Positions 26,908 to 36,138 of a stretch of 55,295 bases of DNA are shown in pieces (position 1 is the first letter of the stretch; the number at the start of each line of letters is the position of its first letter). Position numbers and translations under genes: made by a program. This stretch comes from Microtetraspora fusca (lineage in GTDB: Bacteria > Actinomycetota > Actinomycetes > Streptosporangiales > Streptosporangiaceae), in NCBI RefSeq assembly GCF_001570365.1, contig NZ_BBYK01000081.1:1-55295 (forward strand), in the 5' to 3' direction. A model generated the notes under the pieces. That model was not told the DNA's origin, ran no database searches, and saw only the letters and a list, made by a program, of their open reading frames with translations.

Positions 26908-27817
26908 CGAGTCCCTCGTCCAGATCGAGGGGCCCTGGACGCATCGCACGGTGCACGCGGGAGGCACCCGGTTCCACGTGGTGGAGGCGGGTGACGGCCC
27001 GCTGGTGCTGCTGCTGCACGGGTTTCCCCAGTTCTGGTGGACCTGGCGGCACCAGCTCGTGTCGCTGCCCGCGGCCGGCTACCGCGCGGTCGCGGTCGAT
27101 CTGCGCGGATACGGCGCGAGCGACAAGCCGCCGCGCGGCTACGACCTGCCGAACTTGGCGATGGACGGCGCCGGCCTGGTCCGCGCGCTGGGCGAGACCG
27201 GCGCGATCGTCGTCGGCCACGACTGGGGCGGCCTGCTGGCCTGGACCATGGCCGCGTTCGACCCCAAGGTGGTCCGCCGGCTGGTCCCGGTCTCGGCGCC
27301 GCACCCGCTGCGGCTGCGGGCGTCGCTGCTCACCGACCCGCTGGGACAGCTCAGGGCCAGCGGTCACACCCTCGGCTTCCAGTTGCCCGCGCTGCCCGAG
27401 CGCCGGCTCACCGCCGACGGCGGCGCGCTCGTCGGGCGGCTGCTCGAGGAGTGGTCGGGGCCGGGGTGGCCGTCCGAGGAGGACGCTCTGACCTACCGGA
27501 ACGCGTTCGGCATCCCCGGCGTCGCGCACTGCGCGCTCGAGTACCACCGCTGGTTCTTCCGGTCCCAGTTCCGGCCGGACGGCCTGCGCTACGCCCGGCA
27601 GATGCGCGCCGAGATCGAGGCGCCGACGCTCCAGCTCCACGGCGCGCTCGACTCCTGCATCCTCCCGCGTACGGCCCAGGGGTCCAGCCGCTTCGTCGCC
27701 GCGCCCTACCGCTGGCGCATGCTCGAAGGAGCCGGGCACTTCCCCCACGAGGAGCGCCCCGAGCAGTTCGACGCCGAGCTGGTCGCCTGGCTCGCCGACC
27801 CGGAGCCGGACCGCTAA
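26897..27817 (+). CDS. Alpha/beta hydrolase, epoxide-hydrolase type
   Basis: The 306-residue enzyme has the oxyanion-hole motif H-G-F-P-Q-F-W-W near residue 40, the nucleophile elbow V-V-G-H-D-W-G-G near residue 106 with Asp as nucleophile, which marks epoxide hydrolase/dehalogenase relatives rather than Ser esterases, and the catalytic His in G-A-G-H-F-P-H-E-E-R-P near the C-terminus. Length fits soluble bacterial epoxide hydrolases. Its start overlaps the upstream gene, so it is likely co-expressed with it. The substrate is unknown. Confidence 0.87.
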   Translation: MATDESLVQIEGPWTHRTVHAGGTRFHVVEAGDGPLVLLLHGFPQFWWTWRHQLVSLPAAGYRAVAVDLRGYGASDKPPRGYDLPNLAMDGAGLVRALGETGAIVVGHDWGGLLAWTMAAFDPKVVRRLVPVSAPHPLRLRASLLTDPLGQLRASGHTLGFQLPALPERRLTADGGALVGRLLEEWSGPGWPSEEDALTYRNAFGIPGVAHCALEYHRWFFRSQFRPDGLRYARQMRAEIEAPTLQLHGALDSCILPRTAQGSSRFVAAPYRWRMLEGAGHFPHEERPEQFDAELVAWLADPEPDR

Positions 27818-27864
27818 CGCCCCACGACGGCCGCTCCCCCGACATCGAGCGATCTGGAGGGATC

Positions 27865-28359
27865 ATGCGCGACCGCGACGAGGCGGGCCGTCCCCGCAAC
27901 GCCCGCCCCCGTGACGAGTACGGCAGGCCGCTGCCCCGCGGCGCTCAGGGCGTGCCCCGGGTCCCCGACGACTACGCGCCGGACGCCAAGGAGGCGCTGG
28001 CCGAGGCCGCGCGGCTGCTGGCCGCCGGGCGGCCGTTCCACGCGCACGAGGTCCTCGAAGCCCGCTGGAAGACCGGCCCCGGCGGCGAGCGGGAGCTGTG
28101 GCAGGGGCTCGCCCAGATCTGCGTGGGCCTCACCCATCTCCAGCGCGACAACCTCTCAGGGGCCGCCACCCTGCTCTCCCGCGGCTCGGCCCGTGCCCTC
28201 GCCTACGGCCGCTCCCTCCCGCCGGGTACAGCGCCGTACGGGCTGGACCTGGACGGCGTGGCCGACGCGGCGGGCCGGATCGTGAGCGGGATCGGCACAC
28301 GGGAGGCCGACGCGGGGACGGCGATCGGCGAGATCCTCGGCCACCTGGCGCGGAGCTAG
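27865..28359 (+). CDS. DUF309 domain protein
   Basis: The 164-residue protein has a charged, Arg-rich N-terminal tail and then the helical DUF309 core: A-A-R-L-L-A-A-G-R-P-F-H-A-H-E-V-L-E-A-R-W, with the conserved H-x-H-E-V-x-E-x-x-W, and a second helix with L-W-Q-G-L-A-Q-I-C-V-G-L-T-H. The conserved His/Glu suggest a metal site, but the family has no established activity. GGAGG lies 6 bases before ATG. It is the last rightward gene before a convergent junction. Confidence 0.87.
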   Translation: MRDRDEAGRPRNARPRDEYGRPLPRGAQGVPRVPDDYAPDAKEALAEAARLLAAGRPFHAHEVLEARWKTGPGGERELWQGLAQICVGLTHLQRDNLSGAATLLSRGSARALAYGRSLPPGTAPYGLDLDGVADAAGRIVSGIGTREADAGTAIGEILGHLARS

Positions 28360-28455
28360 GGGCACCGGCCCAAGCAGTACGCCTTGTGCCGTGACCGGCA
28401 AGGTTTGCCCGGACGGAGCGGTGTCCAGGGTGGTGCATCGCAAGGCGGAGGAGGA

Positions 28456-28521
28456 GGCCGTAGCGGAGCCTACGGCCGACATTCCCGGGCCCCGCGGAAA
28501 GTCCGAGCTTGCGAGGACTTT
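28456..28521. terminator. Paired hairpins in the DUF309/marP convergent gap
   Basis: GGCCGTAG (28456-28463) pairs with CTACGGCC (28470-28477), and AAAGTCC (28498-28504) pairs with GGACTTT (28515-28521). They lie in the 236-base gap between two convergent genes and could terminate both. No gene is seen in the gap. Confidence 0.5.
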
Positions 28522-28595
28522 TCGTGGGTGGGGCGTCAACGCGGCGAGGTGCCGCCCTGGGCGACGCGACGGGGCAAAGATTGCCGGGAGGGGCA

Positions 28596-29780
28596 CTAGT
28601 CGCACTCCTGGGTGTTGGCGGGGGCCAGCGCGGCGCTGCCGCCGTCGGCGTCGGGACGGACCTCGTCGGCGGTGAGGGCGTACCCCGTCTCGGCCTGGTC
28701 GGTCGCGGCGGCGAAGATGACGCCGTAGACCCGGCCCTCGGGGCTGAGCAGCGGACCGCCGGAGTTGCCGGGCTGCACGACGCCGCGGATGGCGTAGACC
28801 TCGCGCTCGACCTTGTGCCGGTTGTAGATGTCGTACGACTCGGCGGGCTGCTTGATCCTGATCCGCGCGGCGAGCGGGGTGAACCCGTGGCCCTTCGGGT
28901 AGCCCGCGATGATCGCGTTGTCGCGGCTTCTCGCGGTGTGGTCGAAGCGCAGCGGCGTCACGTTCAGCCCGGGCACGTACAGCACCGCGATGTCGCGGTC
29001 GGGGTTGTAGAGCACGACACGGGCGCTGTGCTGCGACCCTCCGGAGTCGGTGACCCGCAGCTCCTGGCTGACCCCGGCGACGACGTGGGCGTTGGTCATC
29101 ACGCGGTTGCGGGAGTAGACGAAGCCGGTGCCCTCGATGCGCTTGCGGCAACTCGGCGCGGTGCCCTGGATCTTGACGATCGCCCGCCGCGCGCGGGTCA
29201 GCCCGGGGCTGCCCCTGAGCAGGCCCTCGTCCGGCGGGGGCACGTTCTGCCCGCCGATGGACGTGATCACCTCGGGCCACTCGGAGGAGTCGACGAAGTC
29301 GCGGAACGGCTTCTGCAGGGCGCGTACGCCGTTCGGGATGGCCTCGTCCACCGCCTGCCAGACGACCGAGCCGTTGATCTGCTCCTTGGGCAGAGGGAAG
29401 CCCATGGAGACGATCAGCGAGCCGAGCAGCCAGGCGATGAGCAGCACCGAGAGCCCGCTGGCCAGCGAGCCGCCGAAGGCGTCGACCAGGCGGGCGGGCT
29501 CCCACGTCACGTGGCTGCGCACCACGGCGCCCACGGTGGACGACGCGAACTGGCCGATGGTCGCGGCGAGAAAGACGATCACGATGGCGAGCAGGGCGCG
29601 CTCGGTGTCGCCGCTCACGATCGCCCCGGCGATCGGGGGCGCGATGAACATCCCGAGGACGGCGCCGCCGATGAACCCGACGAAGCTGAACGCCCCGATG
29701 ATGAAGCCCTGCCGGTAGCCGGAAACGGCGAAGGCCACCACCAGGCCGATCAGAATAAGGTCGAGGAGATCGCCGCGCAC
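28596..29780 (-). CDS. marP: MarP-like membrane serine protease (CvpA plus trypsin domains)
   Basis: The 394-residue protein has four N-terminal membrane helices of the CvpA/colicin-V type (residues 1-130), a linker, and a chymotrypsin-fold protease with His in N-A-H-V-V, Asp in D-R-D-I-A-V and Ser in G-N-S-G-G-P. This matches M. tuberculosis Rv3671c/MarP, a periplasmic protease needed for acid resistance. Two Cys near the protease domain could form the regulatory disulphide known from MarP. It starts at GTG. The neighbouring Nudix, nth and crp genes keep the mycobacterial order. Confidence 0.9.
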   Translation of the reverse strand: MRGDLLDLILIGLVVAFAVSGYRQGFIIGAFSFVGFIGGAVLGMFIAPPIAGAIVSGDTERALLAIVIVFLAATIGQFASSTVGAVVRSHVTWEPARLVDAFGGSLASGLSVLLIAWLLGSLIVSMGFPLPKEQINGSVVWQAVDEAIPNGVRALQKPFRDFVDSSEWPEVITSIGGQNVPPPDEGLLRGSPGLTRARRAIVKIQGTAPSCRKRIEGTGFVYSRNRVMTNAHVVAGVSQELRVTDSGGSQHSARVVLYNPDRDIAVLYVPGLNVTPLRFDHTARSRDNAIIAGYPKGHGFTPLAARIRIKQPAESYDIYNRHKVEREVYAIRGVVQPGNSGGPLLSPEGRVYGVIFAAATDQAETGYALTADEVRPDADGGSAALAPANTQECD

Positions 29781-29852
29781 AGATTCAACGGTATCCAGCC
29801 ACGCCCGTCATCGTGCACACCTTCTTTCACCCCGGCTCGATATCGTGACGTC

Positions 29853-30404
29853 ATGGGGGGACCGGTCGAGGAATTGATCCAGATCGCGCTGGCCGACGGT
29901 GACCCGGACGGCGCGGTCCGCTGGCAGGCGATAGCCGTGCTCCAGGAGCGCGGCGATCTGGAGACCTTCACCCTGGCCAGACGCCTGTGCGCCGGGAACA
30001 CGACCGCGGAGCGCGTCCTCGGGGTGGACATCCTCGGTGAGCTCGGCCGCGACCGGCCCTTCGCCGACAAGACGCTCCCCATCCTGCGCTATCTCGCGGC
30101 CAGCGAGCAGGATCCGCGCGTGCTGTACTCGGTGCTGATCGCCTTCGGCCACCTGCGCGACGCGCGGGCGCTGCCCTCGGTGATCGAGCTGGCGTCCCAC
30201 CCGGACCACTCCGTCCGGTACGGCGCCGCGTACGCGCTGCCCAACGTGATGGGGAACCCGCCGGACTCGGCCGGGCTCGCGGCGCTGCGTCTGCTGGCGA
30301 GCGACCCGGACGACGACGTCGCGGACTGGGCCACGCTGGGCATGAGCCTCGTCGGCCACCTCGGCTCGTCCTCCTCCGGAGGCGCCGGCCCGCGTCCCGT
30401 CTGA
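29853..30404 (+). CDS. HEAT-repeat protein
   Basis: The 183-residue protein is built of helical HEAT/PBS-lyase-type repeats, seen as recurrent V-R-W-Q-A-I-A-V-L, A-E-R-V-L-G-V-D-I-L-G-E-L-G, V-L-Y-S-V-L-I-A-F-G-H-L and H-S-V-R-Y-G-A-A-Y-A-L segments about 30-35 residues apart. Such proteins are protein-binding scaffolds, with no catalytic motif here. It is a single rightward gene between leftward marP and the leftward Nudix gene. Start is ATG with no strong ribosome site. Confidence 0.82.
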   Translation: MGGPVEELIQIALADGDPDGAVRWQAIAVLQERGDLETFTLARRLCAGNTTAERVLGVDILGELGRDRPFADKTLPILRYLAASEQDPRVLYSVLIAFGHLRDARALPSVIELASHPDHSVRYGAAYALPNVMGNPPDSAGLAALRLLASDPDDDVADWATLGMSLVGHLGSSSSGGAGPRPV

Positions 30405-30411
30405 GGTGCGC

Positions 30412-31104
30412 TTAGCCGCGTGAGGCGAGCTTCAGCACGTCGGGCGGCAGGTCCTCGACGCGCGAGCGGTCCCAGGGCCGCTCGAAGCCCGACATGGCGA
30501 GCACCCGGTCGAGGATCCCCGCGGTGAAGCCCCAGACCAGCAGGCCGCGCACCCGGAACGCGGGCGCGCCCTCCGGCTCGCCCGCGTACCTGCGGGACGC
30601 GTCCTCCTCGGGCGTGGCCCGGCCCCGCGGGTAGCGCAGCAGCAGCCGGTTCGCGGGATCGACCAGCTCGCTGATCGGGATGCGCTCCACGGACTCGACC
30701 TCGTCCGGTGAGGCCGCGTGCACGGCGGACGGCGTGCGCCACCACGCCAGGACCGGGGTCACCCGGTTGTGGCTGCGCCAGACGTACAGCTCGGGCATGG
30801 TGCCGACGATCTCCACGCCGCTCGGGTCGAGCCCGGTCTCCTCCTGGGCCTCCCGCAGCGCGGCGCCCACGGGTCCGTCGTCGCCCGGGTCCACGCCGCC
30901 GCCGGGGAACGCCGGCTGGCCGGCGTGCCTGCGGCCGTTGGAGCTGCGCTGGATGAGCAGGATGTCCGGCCCCGACGGCCCCTCCCCGAACAGCAGGAGC
31001 ACCGCGGCCTGCCGGCCGGCGCCGTCGCCCGGGGGCCGCAGCACCTCGGGCACGGGGTTCCGTACGGCTTCCGCCGCCAGGTCCGTCAGCCAGCCGGGAA
31101 CCAA
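30412..31104 (-). CDS. Nudix hydrolase, CoA-pyrophosphatase type
   Basis: The 230-residue protein carries the CoA-type Nudix layout: R-R-H-A-G-Q-P-A-F-P-G-G-G-V-D-P-G-D and the Nudix box ending A-L-R-E-A-Q-E-E-T-G-L, with metal-binding Glu residues. The preceding L-I-Q-R-S-S-N-G-R-R-H-A-G-Q-P-A-F-P resembles the CoA/NADH-pyrophosphatase pattern. The TTG start has GGAGGAG 5 bases upstream. It corresponds in order to M. tuberculosis Rv3672c next to marP. The thioredoxin-like gene Rv3673c that separates it from nth there is absent here. Confidence 0.88.
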   Translation of the reverse strand: MVPGWLTDLAAEAVRNPVPEVLRPPGDGAGRQAAVLLLFGEGPSGPDILLIQRSSNGRRHAGQPAFPGGGVDPGDDGPVGAALREAQEETGLDPSGVEIVGTMPELYVWRSHNRVTPVLAWWRTPSAVHAASPDEVESVERIPISELVDPANRLLLRYPRGRATPEEDASRRYAGEPEGAPAFRVRGLLVWGFTAGILDRVLAMSGFERPWDRSRVEDLPPDVLKLASRG

Positions 31105-31195
31105 TGTCTCCTCCGAATGCAGGTCGAGCCGCGCGAGCCGTACAACCGCGGAGCGGCGGCCGAACTTCCCGACGATCGCCGTCCGCTCGGCGGCC

Positions 31196-31915
31196 TCAGG
31201 AAAAGGGGCCTTCCTTCACGAGCTTGGCCGCCTCCGCCGCGTCCGTGGGGCCGGTGCCGTACGCGGGGCACAGGGCGGCGACCGGGCAGGCGCCGCAGGC
31301 GGGCCGGCGGGCGTGGCAGATGCGGCGGCCGTGCCAGATCAGGCGGTGCGAGAGCATCGTCCACTGGGACTTGGGGATCAGGTCGCCGACCTCGTGCTCG
31401 ATCTTGACGGGATCGGTCTCGGTGGTCCACGCGAAGCGCCGGGCCAGCCGTCCGAAGTGGGTGTCCACGGTGATGCCGGGGACGTCGAACGCGTTGCCGA
31501 GCACGACGTTGGCGGTCTTGCGGCCCACTCCGGGGAGGGCGACGAGTTCCTTGAGCGTGCCCGGCACCTCGCCGTGGTGGCGGTCGCAGATCGCCTGGGC
31601 CATGCCGATGACGCTGTTCGCCTTGGCCCGGAAGAATCCGGTGGATTTGATCATCTCTTCGAGCTGTGTCCGGTCGGCCGCGGCGTAGTCGGCCGGTGTC
31701 CGATACTTCGCGAAAAGCACCGGAGTAACCATATTTACCCTTTTGTCCGTACACTGCGCCGAGAGGATCGTGGCGACCAGCAGTTCAAGGGGGTTGGCGA
31801 AGTCGAGTTCGCAATGGGCGTCAGGATAGGTTTCCGCCAGGATTCTGTTGATCCGCCGCGCGCGGCGAACGAGAGCGAGCCGGGACTCCCCAGCCGTCTG
31901 GACTTTGCGGGACAC
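31196..31915 (-). CDS. nth: Endonuclease III
   Basis: The 239-residue enzyme is a bifunctional DNA glycosylase/AP lyase for oxidised pyrimidines. The helix-hairpin-helix [10 protein letters not shown] carries the catalytic Lys, V-D-T-H carries the catalytic Asp, and the C-terminal C-x6-C-x2-C-x5-C ([4Fe-4S] loop) is intact. Start is GTG, divergent from crp with 82 bases between them. Confidence 0.95.
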   Translation of the reverse strand: MSRKVQTAGESRLALVRRARRINRILAETYPDAHCELDFANPLELLVATILSAQCTDKRVNMVTPVLFAKYRTPADYAAADRTQLEEMIKSTGFFRAKANSVIGMAQAICDRHHGEVPGTLKELVALPGVGRKTANVVLGNAFDVPGITVDTHFGRLARRFAWTTETDPVKIEHEVGDLIPKSQWTMLSHRLIWHGRRICHARRPACGACPVAALCPAYGTGPTDAAEAAKLVKEGPFS

Positions 31916-31997
31916 CCCGTAAGAGTACGCGGACGGCGTAGGTCACAATGGCTTGCACGGCGCCAACGATCGAGCGCGACCATTGCAAGGAGGCACC

Positions 31998-32678
31998 GTG
32001 AGCACCGAAGACGTACTGAGCAAGGCGCCGCTGTTCTCCGCGCTCGACCGTGAGGGCGCCGCGGCACTGCGGACCAGCGTCACCGAGGTCGAGTTGTCCA
32101 AGGGACAGACCCTGTTCAGCGAGAACCAGACCGGCGACCGGCTCTACGTGGTGCTGGAAGGAAAGATCAAACTGGCCCGCACCGCACCTGACGGCAGGGA
32201 GAACCTGCTCAGCGTGCTGGGCCCTGGCGAGATGTTCGGCGAGCTCTCGCTGTTCGACCCCCGCCCCCGTACGGCTTCCGCCATCGCCCTGACCGACGTG
32301 CGGCTGGCCGGGCTGGGCCACGACGACCTGCGGCCCTGGCTGACCGGCCGGCCCGAGGTGGCCCTGCACCTGCTGCGCGCCCTCGCGCAGCGGCTGCGCC
32401 GTACCAACGACGTGCTGGCCGACCTGGTCTTCACGGACGTGCCGGGACGGGTGGCCAAGCAGCTTCTCGACCTCGCCGACCGCTTCGGCCGGAAGACCGA
32501 GGACGGCCTGCGGGTCCACCACGACCTCACCCAGGAGGAGCTGGCCCAGCTCGTCGGCGCCTCCCGCGAGACGGTCAACAAGGCGCTGGCCGATTTCGCC
32601 CAGCGCGGGTGGCTGCGCATCGAGGCCAAGGCCGTGGTGATCCTGGACATGGAGCGGCTCTACAACCGCTCCCGCTAG
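31998..32678 (+). CDS. crp: Crp/Fnr-family cyclic-AMP-responsive regulator
   Basis: The 226-residue regulator has an N-terminal cyclic-nucleotide-binding barrel (G-E-M-F-G-E-L-S-L-F-D then P-R-T-A-S-A, the phosphate-binding cassette with its Arg), a long dimer helix, and a winged helix L-T-Q-E-E-L-A-Q-L-V-G-A-S-R-E-T-V-N-K. It matches actinobacterial Crp (Rv3676). GTG at 31998 follows AAGGAGGCACC, a strong ribosome site. The short spacer to nth contains one TCACA half-site but no full palindromic Crp box. Confidence 0.93.
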   Translation: MSTEDVLSKAPLFSALDREGAAALRTSVTEVELSKGQTLFSENQTGDRLYVVLEGKIKLARTAPDGRENLLSVLGPGEMFGELSLFDPRPRTASAIALTDVRLAGLGHDDLRPWLTGRPEVALHLLRALAQRLRRTNDVLADLVFTDVPGRVAKQLLDLADRFGRKTEDGLRVHHDLTQEELAQLVGASRETVNKALADFAQRGWLRIEAKAVVILDMERLYNRSR

Positions 32679-33496
32679 AGCGACTTGAGGTACGCGAGCT
32701 GGGCCGCCACCGACATCTCGGCGGCGGGCCACAGCGCCGGGTCCACCTCCGCGTAGACGATCTCGACGATCTGCCGGGCGTCCTTGGCCCCGTCCCGGAT
32801 GGCCTGGCGGATCTGGTCCAGCCGCTGCCGCCGGTGGGCGATGTACTCGTCCAGGACCCCCGCGGGATCGGCCAGGACCGGTCCGTGACCGGGCAGCAGC
32901 GCCTCCGCGGCGAGGATCTCGGCCCCCGCCCGCAGGCGGTCCAGGCTGCGCAGGTAGTCGGCCAGGTCCCCGTCCGGCGCGATCACCGTCGTCCCCCGGC
33001 CCAGGATCGTGTCGCCGGTCAGCATCGCCCGGTCCTCCGGCAGCCAGAAGCAGAGCGAGTCGGAGGAGTGCCCGGGCGTTCCGACCACCCGGATCTCCAG
33101 GCCGTCGAGATCGATGACGTCGCCGTCGCCCAGCCCCTCGTCGCCCAGCCGGTGGCGTGGGTCGAGCGCTCGAACCGGCGCGTTCACCATCTCGGCGAAC
33201 CCCCGGGCGCCTCCGCTGTGATCGTCGTGACCGTGGGTGAGCAGCACCGCCGCCACCCGGCGGCCGCCGAGGTGGCCGGCCACCCGCCGCAGGTGCCCGT
33301 CGTGGTCCGGCCCCGGGTCCACCACGATCACGGTCTCCGCCCGCCCGATGACCCAGGTGTTCGTGCCGTCCAGCGTCATGGGCGAGGGGTTGGGGGCCAG
33401 CAGGGCGGTGGCGTGCGCCGTACCGGAGCCGTCGATGCTCGAACCGTCCCAAGCGCCGGAAGAGGTGCCCTCGACCGGGATCCGGATGCCGCTCAT
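32675..33496 (-). CDS. Metallo-beta-lactamase-fold hydrolase
   Basis: The 273-residue protein has the MBL zinc motif H-G-H-D-D-H-S-G-G, G-T-P-G-H-S-S-D-S and L-T-G-D-T-I-L-G, followed by a C-terminal winged-helix-like segment as in LACTB2/Rv3677c-type proteins. The ATG overlaps the stop of the upstream Nudix gene (ATGA), and its 3' end overlaps crp by 4 bases. The substrate is unknown; relatives include endoribonucleases and thioester hydrolases. Confidence 0.88.
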   Translation of the reverse strand: MSGIRIPVEGTSSGAWDGSSIDGSGTAHATALLAPNPSPMTLDGTNTWVIGRAETVIVVDPGPDHDGHLRRVAGHLGGRRVAAVLLTHGHDDHSGGARGFAEMVNAPVRALDPRHRLGDEGLGDGDVIDLDGLEIRVVGTPGHSSDSLCFWLPEDRAMLTGDTILGRGTTVIAPDGDLADYLRSLDRLRAGAEILAAEALLPGHGPVLADPAGVLDEYIAHRRQRLDQIRQAIRDGAKDARQIVEIVYAEVDPALWPAAEMSVAAQLAYLKSL

Positions 33497-34335
33497 CGCC
33501 CCCCGCTTCCGGGCCCGGCGAGCTCGCCGAGATCGGGGACGATGAGGACCATCTCGCCGTCCACCTCGGCGGCCGACGGCAGGACGGTAGTGATCATGCG
33601 ATCCGCGCGCAGTACGTCGTCGACCGTCTCGAATCCGGACAGTTCGGTCAACGTCGTGAAAGTCGGTGGCATGAGCATGATCTCCCGGGCCGCGCCCCGG
33701 GCCAGGGCGGCGGCGGGCGGCATCCAGGCGACCATGTCCGCCTCTCCCCCGACATCGCGCGTACGCTGACCCGGCGGGAGCGCGGCCACGAAGAAGCGGG
33801 TGTCGAACCGCCTGGTCTCGATCTCGGGCGTGATCCAGTGCGCCCACGGCCGCAGGAGGTCGGAGCGCAGCACGAGGCCCCGCCGGTCGAGGAGCTCCGC
33901 GAACGAGAGCTCGCGGGCGATCAGTGCGAGGCGGTCGGCCTCCCAGTCGTCGCCGGTGGTGTCCGCCACGATCGTGGTCGCGCTGGGCCCGGCCAGCAGC
34001 ACGCCGGATTCCTCGAAGGTCTCCCGTACGGCGGCGCACACCAGCCCGCGCGCGGTCCGCTCGTCGGCGGCGAAGGCCGCGCCCCATTCACGGGGCGAAG
34101 GACCCGCCCAGGCGACGGCGTGGTCGGTGTCCCGGGGGTCCACCGAGCCGCCCGGGAAGACGTACGCGCCCGCGGCGAACGCCATCGTCGCCTTCCTGCG
34201 CAGGAGATAGACCTCAAGCGGGCTGTCGCGGAGCACCACCACGGTGGCCGCGTCCCTCGCGGGCACCACGGGGACACGTCCCGCGAGGACGTCCCGCGCC
34301 CGTTGCCCGATCTCTCCCGGAAGCGGGATCGCCAT
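33493..34335 (-). CDS. Nudix hydrolase
   Basis: The 280-residue protein starts with A-T-V-V-V-L-R-D and Y-V-F-P-G-G-S-V-D-P-R-D; an insertion of about 40 residues separates this from A-V-R-E-T-F-E-E-S-G-V-L, the metal-binding half of the Nudix box. This split box is seen in NUDT19/RNF-type Nudix proteins. GGAGGATGT precedes the ATG. It is translationally coupled to the MBL-fold gene, so the two may act on related acyl or nucleotide substrates, which is inference. Confidence 0.85.
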   Translation of the reverse strand: MAIPLPGEIGQRARDVLAGRVPVVPARDAATVVVLRDSPLEVYLLRRKATMAFAAGAYVFPGGSVDPRDTDHAVAWAGPSPREWGAAFAADERTARGLVCAAVRETFEESGVLLAGPSATTIVADTTGDDWEADRLALIARELSFAELLDRRGLVLRSDLLRPWAHWITPEIETRRFDTRFFVAALPPGQRTRDVGGEADMVAWMPPAAALARGAAREIMLMPPTFTTLTELSGFETVDDVLRADRMITTVLPSAAEVDGEMVLIVPDLGELAGPGSGGR

Positions 34336-34520
34336 ACATCCTCCACGCGGTAGCGCCTCTGGTGACCAATCATGACGCGTACGAAAATGCCGGGTATATC
34401 CGGCGGGATGTCACTTCCCCGCTCGCGAGACGCCGGAACGCCGTGCTCCGGCGGCGATCACGCGAGGAGTGCGCCCGCAGGCGGACACCCCGCGCGTGAT
34501 CACACCGCGTACAAGGAGGG

Positions 34521-34982
34521 TCAGCGGACCTCGGCGACCAGCTCGACCTCAACCGGGGCGTCCATCGGGAGGACCGCCACGCCGACGGCGCTGCGCGCGT
34601 GCTTGCCGGCGTCCCCGAGGATCTCCCCGAGCAGCTCGCTGGCGCCGTTGGCGACCTGCGGCTGGCCGGTGAAGCCCGGAGCGCTCGCCACGAAGGCGAC
34701 GACCTTCACGATCCTGACGACGTTCGACAGGTCGCCGACCACGGACTTCACCGCGGCCAGGGCGTTCAGCGCGCAGATCCGCGCCTGCGCCGCGGCCTCC
34801 TCGGCGGAGACCTCGGCCCCGACCTTGCCGGTGACGGCCAGCTTGCCTCCGACCATCGGGAGCTGGCCGGAGGTGTAGACGTAGTCACCGGTGCGTACGG
34901 CCGGCACGTAGGCGGCGAGCGGAGCCACCACCTCAGGCAGGGTGAGGCCCAGGTCGGCGATGCGCTGCTCGGGCGTGGTCAT
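34521..34982 (-). CDS. RidA-family protein
   Basis: The 153-residue protein belongs to the YjgF/YER057c/UK114 (RidA) family: Y-V-Y-T-S-G-Q-L-P near residue 35, A-A-A-Q-A-R-I-C-A-L-N-A-L in the middle and a hydrophobic C-terminal strand. Canonical RidA deaminates reactive 2-aminoacrylate; this longer subgroup (like Rv3678c) is not proven to. Its ATG shares one base with the stop of the DUF4177 gene (TGATG), so the two are coupled. Confidence 0.9.
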   Translation of the reverse strand: MTTPEQRIADLGLTLPEVVAPLAAYVPAVRTGDYVYTSGQLPMVGGKLAVTGKVGAEVSAEEAAAQARICALNALAAVKSVVGDLSNVVRIVKVVAFVASAPGFTGQPQVANGASELLGEILGDAGKHARSAVGVAVLPMDAPVEVELVAEVR

Positions 34983-35134
34983 CACTTCTCCCGCTTCATG
35001 TAGGCGACAAGCTGCTCGGGGTTCGGACCCGGGATGACGGAGACCAGCTCCCAGCCGTCCTCGCCCCAGTTGTCCAGAATCTGTTTCGTCGCGTGCGTCA
35101 GCAACGGCACGGTGACGTATTCCCACTTGGTCAT
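34982..35134 (-). CDS. DUF4177 small protein
   Basis: A 50-residue protein beginning M-T-K-W-E-Y-V-T-V-P-L-L, with D-N-W-G-E-D-G-W-E-L-V-S-V and ending M-K-R-E-K. The W-E-Y start and G-W-E-L-V core are the DUF4177 signature. Its stop overlaps the RidA start by one base, and the same small gene precedes the RidA homologue in other actinobacteria (an Rv3678A-like position). No known function. Confidence 0.85.
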   Translation of the reverse strand: MTKWEYVTVPLLTHATKQILDNWGEDGWELVSVIPGPNPEQLVAYMKREK

Positions 35135-35190
35135 GGGGCCAGGTTAGCGACGGTTCATCCGCAGCGCCCCAGGGGCCGATCGCCTGCGAG

Positions 35191-36138
35191 TCAGTGAGTG
35201 TCGCGGTCCCAGACGGGACTCTGGACGGTCGGAGCGCGGTCCGCCTCGCCCGTCGTACCGGGAAGGCCGGACAGGCCGGGAACGGCGGTCTGGGACTCGA
35301 TCGCGGGCAGTTCGTCCATGACCTCCTCCACCGACTCGGGCTCCTCCGGCGACGCCGCGCCAGGCTTGGCCGCGTCGGGAGCCATCCGGTCGAAGAAGCG
35401 CAGCATCTCGACGGGCAGCGGCATGACGAGGGTGCTGTTCTTCTCCGCGGCGACCTCCACCACGGTCTGCAGCAGGCGCAGCTGCAGGGCGGCGGGGTCG
35501 GACGACATCTCCTTGGCGGCGGCGGCCAGCCGCTTGGACGCCTGGAACTCGCCGTCGGCGGTGATGATGCGGGCGCGGCGCTCACGCTCGGCCTCGGCCT
35601 GGCGGGACATCGACCGCTTCATGCCCTCGGGGAGCGCCACGTCCTTGATCTCGACCCGCTCGATCCTGACGCCCCAGGGCCCCTCGGTCGGCTCGTCGAT
35701 CACGTTCTTGAGCCGGGCGTTCAGCGCGTCACGGTCGGACAGGAGCTGGTCCAGCTCCGACTGGCCGATGACCGACCGCAGCGAGGTCTGGGCGACCTGC
35801 GACACCGCGAAGAGGTAGTTCTGCACGTTGACGACGGCCTTGATCGGGTCGATGACCCGGAAGTAGACGACGGCGTCCACCCGGACCGAGACGTTGTCCT
35901 TGGTGATCCCCTCCTGGGCGGGGATGCCCATCGTGACGATCTGCATGTTGACCTTCTGCATCCGGTCGATCATCGGAGCGACCAGGTGGACTCCCGGCCC
36001 CCGGACGTTCGACTGGATGCGCCCGAGACGGAAGACGATGCCTGTCTCGAACTGCTGCACGACCCGGATGCTCCGCGCCAGCACGATCAGCATGAAGATC
36101 GCCAATAACAGAACAAGCGCGAACACGACCGACTCCAC
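35191..36138 (-). CDS. SPFH/slipin (stomatin-like) membrane protein
   Basis: The 315-residue protein has one N-terminal membrane helix (V-V-F-A-L-V-L-L-L-A-I-F-M-L-I-V-L), then an SPFH/band-7 domain with G-I-V-F-R-L-G-R, G-P-G-V-H-L-V-A-P and V-D-A-V-V-Y-F-R-V, and a coiled-coil helix rich in R-Q-A-E-A-E-R-E-R-R-A-R. The C-terminal 60 residues are acidic and Pro/Ser-rich. Slipins form membrane microdomain scaffolds and often act with a NfeD partner, which is absent here. GTG at 36138 is chosen because the helix starts directly after it; the ribosome site is weak. Confidence 0.88.
   Translation of the reverse strand: MESVVFALVLLLAIFMLIVLARSIRVVQQFETGIVFRLGRIQSNVRGPGVHLVAPMIDRMQKVNMQIVTMGIPAQEGITKDNVSVRVDAVVYFRVIDPIKAVVNVQNYLFAVSQVAQTSLRSVIGQSELDQLLSDRDALNARLKNVIDEPTEGPWGVRIERVEIKDVALPEGMKRSMSRQAEAERERRARIITADGEFQASKRLAAAAKEMSSDPAALQLRLLQTVVEVAAEKNSTLVMPLPVEMLRFFDRMAPDAAKPGAASPEEPESVEEVMDELPAIESQTAVPGLSGLPGTTGEADRAPTVQSPVWDRDTH

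Noticed and set aside
31916-31997. Crp autoregulatory site between nth and crp
   Set aside because: Only one TCACA half-site is visible; no palindromic TGTGA-N6-TCACA pattern.
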